From Paracoccus aeridis (GTDB lineage Bacteria > Pseudomonadota > Alphaproteobacteria > Rhodobacterales > Rhodobacteraceae): a DNA stretch of 64,000 bases. Below are positions 1-9,808 of the stretch, in pieces. Under the pieces are notes generated by a model, which was not told the DNA's origin, did no database searches, and worked only from the letters and a program-made list of their open reading frames with translations. Positions within the stretch are counted from its first letter, which is position 1. Every line of letters begins with the position of its first letter. The DNA is taken from positions 1 to 64,000 of the forward strand of contig NZ_SELD02000035.1 in assembly GCF_004923205.2 (NCBI RefSeq), in the 5' to 3' direction. The translations under genes and the position numbers were made by a program.

Positions 1-11
1 TCATGCACTAA

Positions 12-479
12 GATTACAAACGGACCACCTCAGGGGGGCAGGCCATGCGCGTGGTGTGGCACGCCGAGTTGCCCTATCACTGCATCATGCCGCTGGGCCA
101 CAAGCTCGATACGCGCGAGGTGGTCACGCCCGCCGACCTTGCAGGCGCGCCCATAATCGGCTTTGCCGACACGACCGTGACGGGTGTGCAACTGGATCAG
201 CTTACAGCAGCTTTGCCCGATCCGCCCGTGGTCAGGATGCGCGTTCACCTGTCGGCCAGCGCATCGCGGCTTGTGTCAGAGGGACACTGGCTCGCCGTCG
301 TCGATCCTTTCGCGGCTGCGAGCCATGCGAGGGCCGGCGGCATCAGCCGGCCCTTTGAGTCCCCGGCGCGGTTCAACATCTTCCTAGTGGTGCGAGAACA
401 CGTGCCCCTGAGTGACGCTGTTGCGGCCTTCATTGCCCGTTTTGACGAGCGTGTCAGCGCCTTATTGATGCTGCTTTGA
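12..479 (+). pseudogene. LysR-family regulator, C-terminal effector-binding piece (partial)
   Basis: The readable frame resembles the second half of a LysR substrate-binding domain: a strand followed by a PLGHKLDTREVVTPADLAG-type segment, then an LVSEGHWLAVVDPF segment, ending about where LysR proteins end. There is no helix-turn-helix. An in-frame TAA at 9-11 cuts this frame from whatever lies to the left, so either the gene is broken or a frameshift sits close to the G6 run at 34-39. It ends 21 bases before the convergent RidA gene. By position it could be the former regulator of the neighbouring catabolic operon; that is inference. Confidence 0.5.
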
Positions 480-500
480 GGCGCCGTCTGCCCCTCAGTT

Positions 501-887
501 CTAGGCGATCGCGTGGGCCTCGATCTCTACTTTCTGCCATGGGCGCAGCAGGGACGTGATCTGGACCATCGTGCTGGCAGGTCGGATCGCGTCAAATGTT
601 TCAAGATGGGCGCGCGCGATGGCATCGGCATCGGCCATATCACGCACATAGACGACGGTCCGGACCACGCCCTCCAACGTTGTCCCGGCTTGCTCCAGCG
701 CCCTGCCGATCACGTCCAGCGCGGCCTTGGCTTGGGTATAGGCGTCGCTGTGCTCGTGAGCGGCAGGCGCGCAGGTGCCCGAGACATAAATCTGGTCGCC
801 GACGCGAACAGCACGAGAATAGCCGTATTGTCCCTCATAGGCTCCACCGGAGGAGAAGTTAGTGCGCTGAGAGGATGATTTGGTCAT
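501..887 (-). CDS. RidA/YjgF-family imine/enamine deaminase
   Basis: 128-residue RidA-family protein. Such proteins are small trimeric enzymes that hydrolyse reactive imine or enamine products of amine-oxidising flavoenzymes to ketones or aldehydes plus ammonia. The core is recognisable (SRAVRVGDQIYVSGTCA, the alternating 'TQAKAALDVIGRALEQAG' helix, VVYVRDMADADAIAR), but the canonical C-terminal arginine/glutamate signature is loose, so the exact substrate class is open. The ATG at 885-887 is chosen because AAAGGA lies just upstream; a longer frame starting at 932 would overlap the FAD gene. It is the last gene of the catabolic operon, 34 bases after the FAD oxidoreductase, which fits clean-up of that enzyme's imine product. 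Confidence 0.8.
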   Translation of the reverse strand: MTKSSSQRTNFSSGGAYEGQYGYSRAVRVGDQIYVSGTCAPAAHEHSDAYTQAKAALDVIGRALEQAGTTLEGVVRTVVYVRDMADADAIARAHLETFDAIRPASTMVQITSLLRPWQKVEIEAHAIA

Positions 888-921
888 GTTGGTTCCTTTC
901 GTCGGTGATGAGTGGGCCAGT

Positions 922-2226
922 TCAGCGATCAAACCTTGACCAGCGGAAGGGCCGGGGGTCGACGACGGGCGGCCGTGCCAAGACCGTGTCGGCCGTCAGC
1001 CGACCCAGCCCGGGTCCCAAGCCGAAGCCGTGCCCCGAACAGCCTGACGCGATGATCGCCCCCGGCAAGCCCGGAATCTGATCAACCACGGGAACGGCGT
1101 CGGGCGTCACGTCGATCATCCCGCCCCAGGCGTGGGTGGTACGGGCATTGGTAAAGGCTGGAAAGGCCCGCGTCGCGTTCGCCAGGGCCCGTCGAAGGAA
1201 CTGGCGCGACGGCGAGGGATCAAGGCTGCGGATGTCCTCGAACACGGTGCGTTCGTCGGCGCTCCAGCACCGGGGGCGCCGCGCCTCGCGGAAGAACGAT
1301 GGCCCGGCGCGCAGGTGGAACTCGCGCCAGTTGTCGCGCAGGCGGGGCAGGAACTGACGCAAGAAGCGAATGTTGTCCGGTAGGATTTCTGCGATATTGG
1401 CATTGCGCAAGGTCAGGGTATGACCGCCGTCGACGCGCGGCCGGACCGAGAAATTCTCGGTGCCGACGGGGTGGTCCGGCAGGCCGGTCACGCCCTCGAC
1501 GCGGGCAACCGTGCCGACGATCCGAAGCTGGGGGAACGTCACGCCGTGGTTTCTCAGCAGCGTCCGGCTCCAGACCCCGCCGGCGATCACTACCTGCCTG
1601 GCGCGTATCCGGCCTTTTTCCGTCACGACACCGGACACCTGGCCCCCCGTGATGTCCAAGGCACGGACGGCGCATTCCGTTAGGATGATCGCCCCTGCTC
1701 GGCGGGCCGCCTCGGCCATGGACGGAACGGCGATCCAAGGTTCGGCCATCCCGTCCTGGGGCGACCACAGGGCCATGCACAGCGCCCCCACCATGCCCGG
1801 CATCATGTCGCGGGCCGCCGCGCCGTCCAAGATGCGGGTGTCGATGCCGTGACGTTTTCCGATTTCGTGCCATTGGGTCCAATGGGCAGCGTCATGCTGG
1901 GTATAGGCGGCATAGATGATACCAGACTGGCGAAAGCCAGTCGGTGCGCCGATTCGGCGGTCCATTCCCCGCCACATTTCCAGCGATGCGGCAGCAAGGG
2001 GCAGTTCGGCCTCGTCGCGCCCCATCTGGCGCACCCAGCCCCAGTTGCGCGAGGACTGCTCGCCCGCAATGATCCCCTTTTCACACAGGGCGACCGTCAC
2101 CCCCGCCTCGGCCAGTTCAAGCGCGCTTGTAACCCCGACGATGCCGCCGCCGATGATGACGACATCGACGGTGTCAGGCAGCGTCTCGTCACCGCGGAAC
2201 GGGGCAACGGGGACGGACAGGGTCAT
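922..2226 (-). CDS. FAD-dependent amine/amino-acid oxidoreductase (DAO family, OrdL/PuuB-like)
   Basis: 434 residues. The N-terminal Rossmann FAD site reads VDVVIIGGGIVGVTSALEL (about residues 20-38), followed by the NWGWVRQMGRDEAE stretch typical of the DadA/OrdL/PuuB branch, and the C-terminal FAD-contact segment ends in ASGCSGHGFGLGP. The family oxidises primary or secondary amines to imines with release of H2O2 or electron transfer. There is no signal peptide, so it should be cytoplasmic. The start overlaps the aldehyde dehydrogenase stop as ATGA, so the two are translationally coupled. Pairing with an aldehyde dehydrogenase resembles PuuB-PuuC logic (amine to aldehyde to acid), but the substrate cannot be read from sequence. 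Confidence 0.85.
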   Translation of the reverse strand: MTLSVPVAPFRGDETLPDTVDVVIIGGGIVGVTSALELAEAGVTVALCEKGIIAGEQSSRNWGWVRQMGRDEAELPLAAASLEMWRGMDRRIGAPTGFRQSGIIYAAYTQHDAAHWTQWHEIGKRHGIDTRILDGAAARDMMPGMVGALCMALWSPQDGMAEPWIAVPSMAEAARRAGAIILTECAVRALDITGGQVSGVVTEKGRIRARQVVIAGGVWSRTLLRNHGVTFPQLRIVGTVARVEGVTGLPDHPVGTENFSVRPRVDGGHTLTLRNANIAEILPDNIRFLRQFLPRLRDNWREFHLRAGPSFFREARRPRCWSADERTVFEDIRSLDPSPSRQFLRRALANATRAFPAFTNARTTHAWGGMIDVTPDAVPVVDQIPGLPGAIIASGCSGHGFGLGPGLGRLTADTVLARPPVVDPRPFRWSRFDR

Positions 2227-3722
2227 TGGTCCGCTCCGAGGCCGATCCAGACGGTCTTTGTCTGCTGATACTGCGCCATCGCCTCCAGACCGTTGTCGCG
2301 GCTGAGCGACCCCGAGCGCCGGTATCCGCCAAAGGGCGTAGCGATGGATCCTTCCGAGAAGCTATTGACCGAAACCGTGCCGACTGGCAGCGCACGGGCA
2401 AACCGGAAGGCCTTGTCCAAGTCGCGGGTGAACACCGAGGCGTGCAGGCCGAAGTCGGTGTCGACGGCCATGCGCAGGGCCTCGTCATCGCTGTCGACCA
2501 CCATCATGCCAAGGACCGGGCCAAAGATCTCTTCGCGGGCAATCCGCATGTCTGGCTTCAGACCCTCGAACACCGCAGGGGTCAGGAAAAAGCCGGGGTT
2601 ACCCTGCAGGGTCTCGCCCCCCCGCACGAGGCGCGCTCCCTCGGATCGTCCGGCGGCCACATAGCCCGCCACACGGTCACGATGCTCGGCCGTGACAAGT
2701 GCGCCGATGTCCGTCGCCGGGTCGAGCGGGTCCCCGACCACCAGCGAAGCCACCCGCGCGGTCACGCGCGCCGCAAATTCCTCGTGGTGATGGCGGTGAA
2801 TGATCTGGCGCATGTTGGCTGAACAGTTCTGGCCGCCGTTCCAGAACGCCGCCATCACGGCGGCCTCGATGAGGCTGTCGGTAATGCGGGCATCCTCCAG
2901 CACTAGGAAGGGGCTTTTGCCACCCAGTTCCAGCCCGACGGGCTTCCGGTTCGACTGCGCGGCATAGCCCAGAAGATAAGCACCGACCTCACCCGAGCCG
3001 GTGAAGGACACTGTGTCGATATCGGGGTGGCGGCCGATCGCCTGACCCGCCGTCTCGCCCAGCCCTGGAATGATGTTTAGGACGCCCGGCGGCAAGCCTG
3101 CCTCGGCGGCCAGCTCGCCCAGCCTCAGGGCCGTCAGCGGCGTCTGCTCGGCCGGCTTGAGGACGACCGAGCACCCGGTAGCCAGTGCCGGTGCCAGCTT
3201 CCAAGCCGCCATCAGCAGCGGAAAGTTCCATGGTACGATCAGTCCCGCGACACCGATCGGTTCCTTGACAATAGCGGCGAAGGCGGTCGGGCCGGTCGGC
3301 GCGATGCGGTCGAAGCTCTTGTCGATCGTCTCTGCATACCACTGGAAGAAGTTGGGCACCTCGTGCGCGACCTCGTTGCGGCAGTCACGGATGGTCTTGC
3401 CGCTGTCGCGTGACTCCAGCAGCGCCAGCTCGTCGCCATGCTTGCGCAGCAGATCGGCAAGGCGCAGCAGGACGACCTTGCGATCGGTCGGATCGCAGCG
3501 TGACCAGGTGCCGTCGTCGAAGACGCGCCTTGCGGCGCGCACGGCCCGATCCACGTCCTCAGGTCCGCAGGCGGCCACATCCGCAAGGTGGTCTCCAGTC
3601 GAGGGCGCTACCGTGGCGAAGGTTTCGCCCGAAGCAGCATGGCAGACCTCGCCATCGATCCAAGCGCGCGTTTCAATCCGCACCGCGGCAGCGGCTAGCC
3701 TGTTCTGCTCGGCCTCAATCAT
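2223..3722 (-). CDS. NAD(P)-dependent aldehyde dehydrogenase
   Basis: 499 residues, normal length for the ALDH superfamily. Visible motifs: PWNFP (Asn166 of the oxyanion hole), FTGSGEVG nucleotide loop (about 240-247), LELGGKSP with the general base Glu265, and NGGQNCSAN with nucleophile Cys300. It oxidises an aldehyde to a carboxylate, closest in feel to gamma-aminobutyraldehyde/betaine-aldehyde type enzymes. The start is set at the ATG at 3720-3722, which has GGAGAG upstream; it overlaps the end of the molybdoenzyme gene by 8 bases. A further upstream in-frame codon would add 16 poorly conserved residues. It sits between the molybdoenzyme and the FAD oxidase, implying a shared pathway. Confidence 0.9.
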   Translation of the reverse strand: MIEAEQNRLAAAAVRIETRAWIDGEVCHAASGETFATVAPSTGDHLADVAACGPEDVDRAVRAARRVFDDGTWSRCDPTDRKVVLLRLADLLRKHGDELALLESRDSGKTIRDCRNEVAHEVPNFFQWYAETIDKSFDRIAPTGPTAFAAIVKEPIGVAGLIVPWNFPLLMAAWKLAPALATGCSVVLKPAEQTPLTALRLGELAAEAGLPPGVLNIIPGLGETAGQAIGRHPDIDTVSFTGSGEVGAYLLGYAAQSNRKPVGLELGGKSPFLVLEDARITDSLIEAAVMAAFWNGGQNCSANMRQIIHRHHHEEFAARVTARVASLVVGDPLDPATDIGALVTAEHRDRVAGYVAAGRSEGARLVRGGETLQGNPGFFLTPAVFEGLKPDMRIAREEIFGPVLGMMVVDSDDEALRMAVDTDFGLHASVFTRDLDKAFRFARALPVGTVSVNSFSEGSIATPFGGYRRSGSLSRDNGLEAMAQYQQTKTVWIGLGADQ

Positions 3723-6042
3723 CGTTGCTCTCCGGGACAAGGGGGAAAAGGGGCGGCGGCTCGAAGGCACGCACGGGAGGCACGGGTCCGGTCCAGCGGC
3801 TGATCGCCACGCGGCTGATCTGCCCGGTGCAGCCGCGCGTCAGGCGCGAAGTGCCGATATCGTAGGTCAGCACGTTAGCCTGACCATGCGCGCAGAAGAC
3901 CGGCGCACGTCCGCTCGGGTCCGGCTGGGGGTCAAACCAAGAGCCCGTTGCCAGATGGACGACGCCGGGCCGGATGCGGTCCGACAGTGCGACCCCTGCA
4001 AGGCAGGCGCCGCGGTCGTTTTCCACCCGTGCGATGTCGCCATCGGCAAGGCCCACCGCGGCGGCGTCGCCAGGGTTCATGCGCAGCCTTTCGCGGCCGG
4101 CCACCTTGCTGGCGGCAGACGTTTCGCCGAAGTCCAGCTGGCTGTGCAGCTTGGTCCCCGGTGCGTTGGCAATCAGGTGGAATGGCCGGGCATCGTCGGG
4201 CTGGCGCCGATGCGGACGCCAGACCGGCATCCCCGGAACTTCATTGTAACCATAACCCGCGATCTCCTCGCTGAAAATTTCGATGCGGCCGCTCGGCGTG
4301 GCCAGCGGGTGTCCTTCGGGATCGGCGCGGAAAGCGGCGGTGAAGCCCCCGATGTCCGGCTCGCAGGGCAGGTCGATCCAGCCCCGCTGCCAGAACGCGT
4401 CGAAATCCGGTGCGTCGAGGCCCCGTTCAGCGAGGGCAATGCGCGTCGGCTCGTAGAGATGCCGCAGCCATTCGTCGACCGAGCGCCCCTCGGTAAAGGC
4501 GGCGTGCGCATCGCCTCCTATCGCCGCCGCAACCGAGGCCAGCGCCTCGTGGTCCGACCGCGCCTCGGCCTTGGGCGGTGCGAGAGGCTGCATGGCGAAC
4601 AGGCGCGGGTCGTTCCGTGTGCCGCCAAAGTCCGACCGCTCGAGCGTGAACGAGATCGGCAGGACGATGTCGGCGGACTTGGCTGTGGCGGTCCAGACCT
4701 GTTCATTGACCACAAAAGTATCCAGGCGGCCGATCGCCCGTGACAGGCGCGCAAGGTCCTGATGATGGTGGAACGGGTTGCCCCCCGCCCACCACATCAG
4801 CCTGATGTGCGGCAGACTGCGAGTCTCGCCCATGAAGGTGAACGGCTCGCCCGGGTGCAGCAGCATGTCCGAGACGGCCGCCACCGGGATAAAGTCGCGG
4901 CAGCCATTGCGACCCTGGGGCAATACAGGGATCGGAATTGCGACCTTCTGGCGCCCGGTATGGGCCAGCGAACCGAAGGCATAGGTAAAGCCGCGGCCCG
5001 CCAGCCCGATCTGCCCAACCATTGCGGCAAGCGCCAGCGCCGCCCAGACCGGCTGTTCACCGTACTCGGCGCGCTGCAGTGCGTGGGCGACAACGATCAG
5101 GGAATTACAGCTTACCAACTTGCGCGCAAGATCGGTGATGGTGCCGGCCGGGATGCCGGTCAGGGCCTCGGCCCAGGCGGGGGTCTTGGGGCCGCCATCG
5201 GCGTCTGACCGCAGATAGTCGCGGAACCGGTCGTAACCGACGCAGTAGCGGGACAGGAATGCCCGGTCCTCCAGGCCCTCGTTCTGCAGAACCCAAGCCA
5301 TTGCCAGCATGACCGCCGTGTCCGTGCCCGGCCGGACGGGATGCCACACGGCGCCGATGTCGTCCGGCATGTCGTCGGCAATGGGCGAGAATAGGTGGAA
5401 GGCGCCCCCGCGCGCGGCGATCCGGCGCATGGCGTCATGTTCGACGTGATCGCTGACGCCGCCGTTGCCGATCGCTGAATTGCGCGGAGGCATGCCGCCG
5501 AAGGTCACGATCAGGTCGGCTTCGCGCACGACCTGCTGCCAGGACACCGTGTTGCGCGAGATTTCGCTGAACGGCCCGATCAGTCGCGGCAGCAGGGGTG
5601 CCGCGGCACCCGCGCTGTAGCTGCTAACGCCTGAGACGTAACCGCCGAACGCGACATTGAGGAATCTGTGGATCTGGCTCTGGGCATGATGAAAGCGTCC
5701 CGCGCTCGCCCACCCGTAAGAGCCACCGTAGACACCCGCGGGTCCGCTCAGAGCCGAGACGCGCGCGATCTCGGCCGCGAGCAGTTCGGAAACCTTTTCC
5801 CACGAGACCTCTACGAACGGCTCGCCGATCGGGCGCTGGCGCGGACCGGGGCCGTGCCGCAGCCAGCTTTCGCGCACCGCGGGGCGCAGCACCCGCGCCG
5901 GGTGGTCGAGGATGGTGCGATTGTTGCGCAGGATGGGCGACGGCGCGTTATCGCCCTCGTGCGGGATGATTTCGACGCCATCGGGGCCACGGCGGGCATA
6001 GAAGGCCCCCCAGTGGCTGGCATGAACTACGGGTTCCCCCAT
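3715..6042 (-). CDS. Molybdopterin oxidoreductase, BisC/TorA/DMSO-reductase family (cytoplasmic S-/N-oxide reductase)
   Basis: 775 residues, the size of biotin-sulfoxide and methionine-sulfoxide reductases. It lacks the N-terminal 4Fe-4S cysteines of formate dehydrogenase relatives, and SSYSAGAA around residues 140-147 supplies the Ser143 that ligates Mo in this family (compare YSxGA in DMSO reductase). The C-terminal third carries the bis-MGD cofactor domain (PGTKLHSQLDFG, MNPGDAAAVGLADGD). No twin-arginine signal is present, so it should act in the cytoplasm like BisC and take electrons from a soluble donor. The ATG overlaps the ATPase stop by one base (TGATG) with AGGAGG upstream. Expected role: reducing an imported S- or N-oxide. 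Confidence 0.88.
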   Translation of the reverse strand: MGEPVVHASHWGAFYARRGPDGVEIIPHEGDNAPSPILRNNRTILDHPARVLRPAVRESWLRHGPGPRQRPIGEPFVEVSWEKVSELLAAEIARVSALSGPAGVYGGSYGWASAGRFHHAQSQIHRFLNVAFGGYVSGVSSYSAGAAAPLLPRLIGPFSEISRNTVSWQQVVREADLIVTFGGMPPRNSAIGNGGVSDHVEHDAMRRIAARGGAFHLFSPIADDMPDDIGAVWHPVRPGTDTAVMLAMAWVLQNEGLEDRAFLSRYCVGYDRFRDYLRSDADGGPKTPAWAEALTGIPAGTITDLARKLVSCNSLIVVAHALQRAEYGEQPVWAALALAAMVGQIGLAGRGFTYAFGSLAHTGRQKVAIPIPVLPQGRNGCRDFIPVAAVSDMLLHPGEPFTFMGETRSLPHIRLMWWAGGNPFHHHQDLARLSRAIGRLDTFVVNEQVWTATAKSADIVLPISFTLERSDFGGTRNDPRLFAMQPLAPPKAEARSDHEALASVAAAIGGDAHAAFTEGRSVDEWLRHLYEPTRIALAERGLDAPDFDAFWQRGWIDLPCEPDIGGFTAAFRADPEGHPLATPSGRIEIFSEEIAGYGYNEVPGMPVWRPHRRQPDDARPFHLIANAPGTKLHSQLDFGETSAASKVAGRERLRMNPGDAAAVGLADGDIARVENDRGACLAGVALSDRIRPGVVHLATGSWFDPQPDPSGRAPVFCAHGQANVLTYDIGTSRLTRGCTGQISRVAISRWTGPVPPVRAFEPPPLFPLVPESNDD

Positions 6043-7022
6043 CACGCGTCCTCCTGTGCGGCGATTGCCTCGGCGAAATGGCAGGCGACAAGATGTCCCA
6101 TTGTTGGCCGCAGGGCGGGAATCTCGGCCCGGCATCGTTCGGCTGCATAGGGGCAGCGCGGGTGGAACCGGCAGCCCGGCGGCGGGTCGAGCGGCGACGG
6201 CGGCTCTCCTTCGACCGCAAGGGGAGGAACGGGGATATCGGGGTCCGGCACCGGCGAGACGGTCCGCAGCAGGCGGGTATAGGGGTGCGCGGGACGATCG
6301 AACAGCGGGCGCGTGTCGCCCTGTTCGATCACCTGGCCCAGATACATCACGGCCGTGCGGTCGCAGAAGTGCCGCACCACGCCCAGATCATGCGAAATGA
6401 AAACGAAGGCGATCCCACGTTCTTTCTGAAGGCGCGCCAACAGGTTCAGGATCTGCGCCTGCACCGACACGTCCAGAGCGGACACCGGCTCGTCGGCGAT
6501 GATCAGGCTCGGGGATAGCACCAGTGCCCGCGCGATGCCGATGCGCTGCTTCTGCCCCCCCGAGAATTCGTGCGGATAGCGCGCGGCCGCCTCGGGCGGC
6601 AGGCCCACATCCGACAGCGTTTCCTTGATCAGGCGCCTTGCATCGCCTCCGTGGGTGATCCCATGAACCGCGATCGCCTCGGCCAGCGCGTCGCCAATGC
6701 GCATGCGCGGCGATAGCGAGGCCGCAGGGTCCTGAAAGATCATCTGCATCCGAGGCCGCAGCTTGCGGAGGGCGCGCAGCGGCAGACGCGTCACATCCAC
6801 GCCATCGAAAACGACCCGACCTTCGTCCGCGCGGGCAAGGCGCAGGATCGCGCGCGCGACGGTGGACTTGCCGCAGCCGCTTTCCCCCACGATCCCCAGC
6901 GCCTCGCCTGCGCCGACATTGAGGCTGACGTCGTCCACCGCGCGCAGGTACGACGTGCGGGGAACGGGCCAGCCCCGCGAGACCGGATAGGTGACGCGAA
7001 GCCCCTCAACCTGCAGAAGCAT
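6042..7022 (-). CDS. Peptide/opine-type ABC transporter ATP-binding protein (DppF/OppF-like)
   Basis: 326 residues. Walker A is GESGCGKST, the signature is FSGGQKQR, and Walker B is LIIADEPVSALD; the C-terminal oligopeptide-transporter extension has CRFHPRCPYAAERC. This is the second of the two ATPases that energise a family-5 solute-binding protein-dependent importer. The chosen ATG (7020-7022) follows GGAGCGG and overlaps the preceding ATPase gene by 17 bases; upstream residues in the longer frame are not conserved-looking. The molybdoenzyme gene begins at its stop codon, tying import and metabolism together. Confidence 0.9.
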   Translation of the reverse strand: MLLQVEGLRVTYPVSRGWPVPRTSYLRAVDDVSLNVGAGEALGIVGESGCGKSTVARAILRLARADEGRVVFDGVDVTRLPLRALRKLRPRMQMIFQDPAASLSPRMRIGDALAEAIAVHGITHGGDARRLIKETLSDVGLPPEAAARYPHEFSGGQKQRIGIARALVLSPSLIIADEPVSALDVSVQAQILNLLARLQKERGIAFVFISHDLGVVRHFCDRTAVMYLGQVIEQGDTRPLFDRPAHPYTRLLRTVSPVPDPDIPVPPLAVEGEPPSPLDPPPGCRFHPRCPYAAERCRAEIPALRPTMGHLVACHFAEAIAAQEDA

Positions 7023-7998
7023 CGCGCCCGCTCCCTTCCACGTGCAGCCAGCAGCGCACCTCGTGTTCGGCATCGTCCGCGACGGGGACACGGGGAGGCA
7101 GCGCCTGACAAATCTTCATTGCGTGCGGACAGCGGTCGATGAAGCGGCAGCCGTCGGGCAGCCGGGTCAAAGGCGGCACGCGGCCGGGGATCGAGGCAAG
7201 CTCGGACAGGTCGCGGTCCACGCGGGGCAGGCTGGCAAGCAGCGCCCGTGAATAAGGGTGCGCCGGATTGCGGAACAGCGCGCGGACGGGGGCCGACTCG
7301 ACCATGTCGCCGCCGTACATGACCACGACCCGATCCGCGTGCGCCGCGACGATGCCCAGGTTGTGCGTGATCAGCATCATCGCCATCCGGCCGTCGTCCT
7401 GAAGCATGTCAAGCAGGTCGAGGATCTGCCGCTGCACCGTCACGTCCAGCGCCGTCGTCGGCTCGTCCGCGATCAGCAGGCGCGGACCGCAGGCGATAGC
7501 CAGGGCAATAACCACGCGCTGGCGCATCCCGCCCGAGAATTCATGCGGATAGGAATCATATCGGCTAGCAGCCGACGGAATGCGCACCCTTTCCATCAGC
7601 GCGATGGCGCGCCTGCGGGCTTCGCTGCGCGAGAGACCAAGGTGGTCGCGCAGCGGCTCGGCAATCTGCTCGCCGACCGTCAGGACCGGATTCAGTGCAG
7701 TCATCGGTTCCTGAAAGATCATCCCGATGCGCGCACCCCGGATCGCCTCCATCTGCCGCTCGCTCTCACGCTCGATGGGTTTGCCCTCGAGAACCACATG
7801 CCCGTCGGTCACGACGGCGATCGAGGGCAGCAAGCCCATGATCGACATGGCCAGCATGCTCTTGCCGCAGCCGCTTTCGCCGACGACGGCGACCGTCTCA
7901 CCTTCCTCGATGCGAAAGTTCACCTCGCGCACGGCGTGATGCTGACGCCCGTTCAGCGTCAGCGACGTGCGAAGGTCGTCTATGTGCAGCACGCTCAT
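7006..7998 (-). CDS. Peptide/opine-type ABC transporter ATP-binding protein (DppD/OppD-like)
   Basis: 330 residues. Walker [10 protein letters not shown], signature FSGGMRQR, Walker [13 protein letters not shown], and the C-terminal extension [14 protein letters not shown] found in OppD/DppD proteins. It pairs with the adjacent DppF-like ATPase. The start is placed at the ATG 7996-7998, overlapping the permease stop as ATGA; a longer reading of the same frame runs antisense-like residues and has no support. The product docks on the cytoplasmic face of the two permeases encoded just upstream. Confidence 0.9.
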   Translation of the reverse strand: MSVLHIDDLRTSLTLNGRQHHAVREVNFRIEEGETVAVVGESGCGKSMLAMSIMGLLPSIAVVTDGHVVLEGKPIERESERQMEAIRGARIGMIFQEPMTALNPVLTVGEQIAEPLRDHLGLSRSEARRRAIALMERVRIPSAASRYDSYPHEFSGGMRQRVVIALAIACGPRLLIADEPTTALDVTVQRQILDLLDMLQDDGRMAMMLITHNLGIVAAHADRVVVMYGGDMVESAPVRALFRNPAHPYSRALLASLPRVDRDLSELASIPGRVPPLTRLPDGCRFIDRCPHAMKICQALPPRVPVADDAEHEVRCWLHVEGSGRDASAG

Positions 7999-8852
7999 GC
8001 CGAGGCCCTCGGGTCGTTGGAATCGCGCAGCCCGTCCCCGATTAGGTTGAGCCCGATCATGATCAAGAGGATCATCAGCGAGGGCCAGATCGCTAGGCCG
8101 GGATATTCGAGCAGGTTGTCGAAGCCTTCGCGGACCAGCCCCCCCAGCGTCGCCGCAGGCGGTGGTGCCCCCAGGCCTATGAAGGCCAGCGAACTTTCGG
8201 TGCGCACCGCTGTCGCCAGCCACAGCGTGCCGACGACGATCATGTCGTCCATCGTCTCGGGCAGGATGTGGCGCAGCATGATGCGCCCGTCCGAATATCC
8301 CAGCACCCGGCAGGCGTCGATGTAATCACGTCCGCGCAGAGCGAGCGCGGCTGACCGCGCCATCCGGTAAAAGGCAGGAAAGGCGGTGATGGCGATGGCC
8401 AGGATCAGATTTGTCACACCCGGTCCCAGAAGGGCAACCATGATGATGCCGGCGACCATCTGCGGAAAGCTCATCAGCAGGTCGTTCGCGGCCGAGATCC
8501 AGCGATCCAGCGTGCCCCCATAATAGCCGGACATGATCCCAAGGGCTGTGCCGGCGACCAGCGCCAGTGACGTCGATGCAAAGGCCGTCAACAGCGTCAC
8601 CCGCAGTCCGTAGAGGATGCGCGAGAAGGTGTCGCGACCGAAACCGTCGGTGCCCAGCCAGTGCTCGGCCGAAGGCGGCCGGAACCGCGTCGCGATCGAC
8701 TGCGCATAGGGATCGTGCGGTGCCAGCACCGGCGCCAGCACGGCCGCCGCCAGCACGGCCGCCATGATCGTGGCGCCGATGAGAATTGCCGTGCGCCCTG
8801 GGCGATAGGTGCGGCCTGCCGCGCCGGCCGGAACTGGTGCTGCCGCGCTCAT
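7995..8852 (-). CDS. Peptide/opine-type ABC transporter permease (DppC-like)
   Basis: 285 residues with an N-terminal membrane anchor (ILIGATIMAAVLAAAVLAPVL) and the DppC hallmark DPYAQSIATRFRPPSAEHWLGTD... segment preceding five further membrane spans. The inner-membrane permease EAA-type loop is near YIDACRVLGYSDGRIMLRHI. The ATG at 8850-8852 overlaps the DppB-like stop as ATGA. It forms the heterodimeric channel with the DppB-like protein and is fed by the solute-binding protein encoded first in the operon. Confidence 0.88.
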   Translation of the reverse strand: MSAAAPVPAGAAGRTYRPGRTAILIGATIMAAVLAAAVLAPVLAPHDPYAQSIATRFRPPSAEHWLGTDGFGRDTFSRILYGLRVTLLTAFASTSLALVAGTALGIMSGYYGGTLDRWISAANDLLMSFPQMVAGIIMVALLGPGVTNLILAIAITAFPAFYRMARSAALALRGRDYIDACRVLGYSDGRIMLRHILPETMDDMIVVGTLWLATAVRTESSLAFIGLGAPPPAATLGGLVREGFDNLLEYPGLAIWPSLMILLIMIGLNLIGDGLRDSNDPRASA

Positions 8853-9793
8853 CCCGTTTTCACCCTCGGATCCACAAGGCCGTAAAGAAGGTCGGTCAGC
8901 GTGTTCACGACCACCACCAGCACTGCGTAGGTCACCACAAGGCCCTGCAGCAGCGTATAGTCGCGCCGATCCAGCGCCCCGACGACCAGCTTGCCCAAGC
9001 CCGGGCGGTTGAAGACGATCTCGGTCAGGACCGAGTTGCCGATCAGCACGCTGAAATAAAGGCCGGTAAAGGTGACCACCGCCAGCAGCACATTGCGCAG
9101 GGCGTGCTTCCACACGATGCGGCGCATCGGAACGCCCTTGGCCCGGGCCGTGCGGATGAAGTCGGACGGCAGGGTGTTCAGCATGCCCCCTCGCGTCACC
9201 CGCGCCACATAGGCCATCATCACCAGGCCGAGGTTGATGGCCGGCAATGCCAAGGACATCAGCCGGCCACCGGGATCGCTCCACGGCTTGCCGCCCGAGA
9301 TGATCGGGAACCATCCCAGCCACAGCCCGAACACCAGCAACATCATGATCGCCGAGACAAAGGCCGGAAAGGACAACCCCCCCAGCGTTACGATGCGGAC
9401 CAGCCAGTCCACCCATCCGCCGTTCGAACGGGCTGCGACGACTCCGAGGGGCACCCCCAGCAGAACCCCCACCACCACCCCCGCTATCGAAAGCTCGAGC
9501 GTGTAGGGCAGAACCTCGGCGATGGCGGAGGTGACGGGGCGGTCGTTGATCATCGACCGGCCCAGATCCCCCCGCGCGATTTGGCCCAGGAACGAAAGAT
9601 ACTGGTGCCAGATGGGCTGATCGAGTCCGGTTTCCCGATAAAACCGGGCGATGGCTTCGGGGGTCGCCTGGTCTCCAAGGAGGATGAGCGCCGGGTTCCC
9701 AGGCACCACCCGAACCAGAACGAACACGAGCGTCAGCACTGCCAGCAGCGTCGGGACAAGTGTCACGAGCCGGCGACCGATAAAGCGCAACAC
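8849..9793 (-). CDS. Peptide/opine-type ABC transporter permease (DppB-like)
   Basis: 314 residues starting MLRFIGRRLVTLVPTLLAV, the conserved DppB/OppB opening, with about six membrane spans and the EAA-type loop FIRTARAKGVPMRRIVWKHAL (about residues 210-230). The FNRPGLGKLVVGAL motif near the C-terminus is also typical. Fifteen bases separate it from the solute-binding protein gene, and it is coupled to the next permease by an ATGA overlap. Confidence 0.9.
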   Translation of the reverse strand: MLRFIGRRLVTLVPTLLAVLTLVFVLVRVVPGNPALILLGDQATPEAIARFYRETGLDQPIWHQYLSFLGQIARGDLGRSMINDRPVTSAIAEVLPYTLELSIAGVVVGVLLGVPLGVVAARSNGGWVDWLVRIVTLGGLSFPAFVSAIMMLLVFGLWLGWFPIISGGKPWSDPGGRLMSLALPAINLGLVMMAYVARVTRGGMLNTLPSDFIRTARAKGVPMRRIVWKHALRNVLLAVVTFTGLYFSVLIGNSVLTEIVFNRPGLGKLVVGALDRRDYTLLQGLVVTYAVLVVVVNTLTDLLYGLVDPRVKTG

Positions 9794-9808
9794 CGCGACG
9801 ACCCCGGC

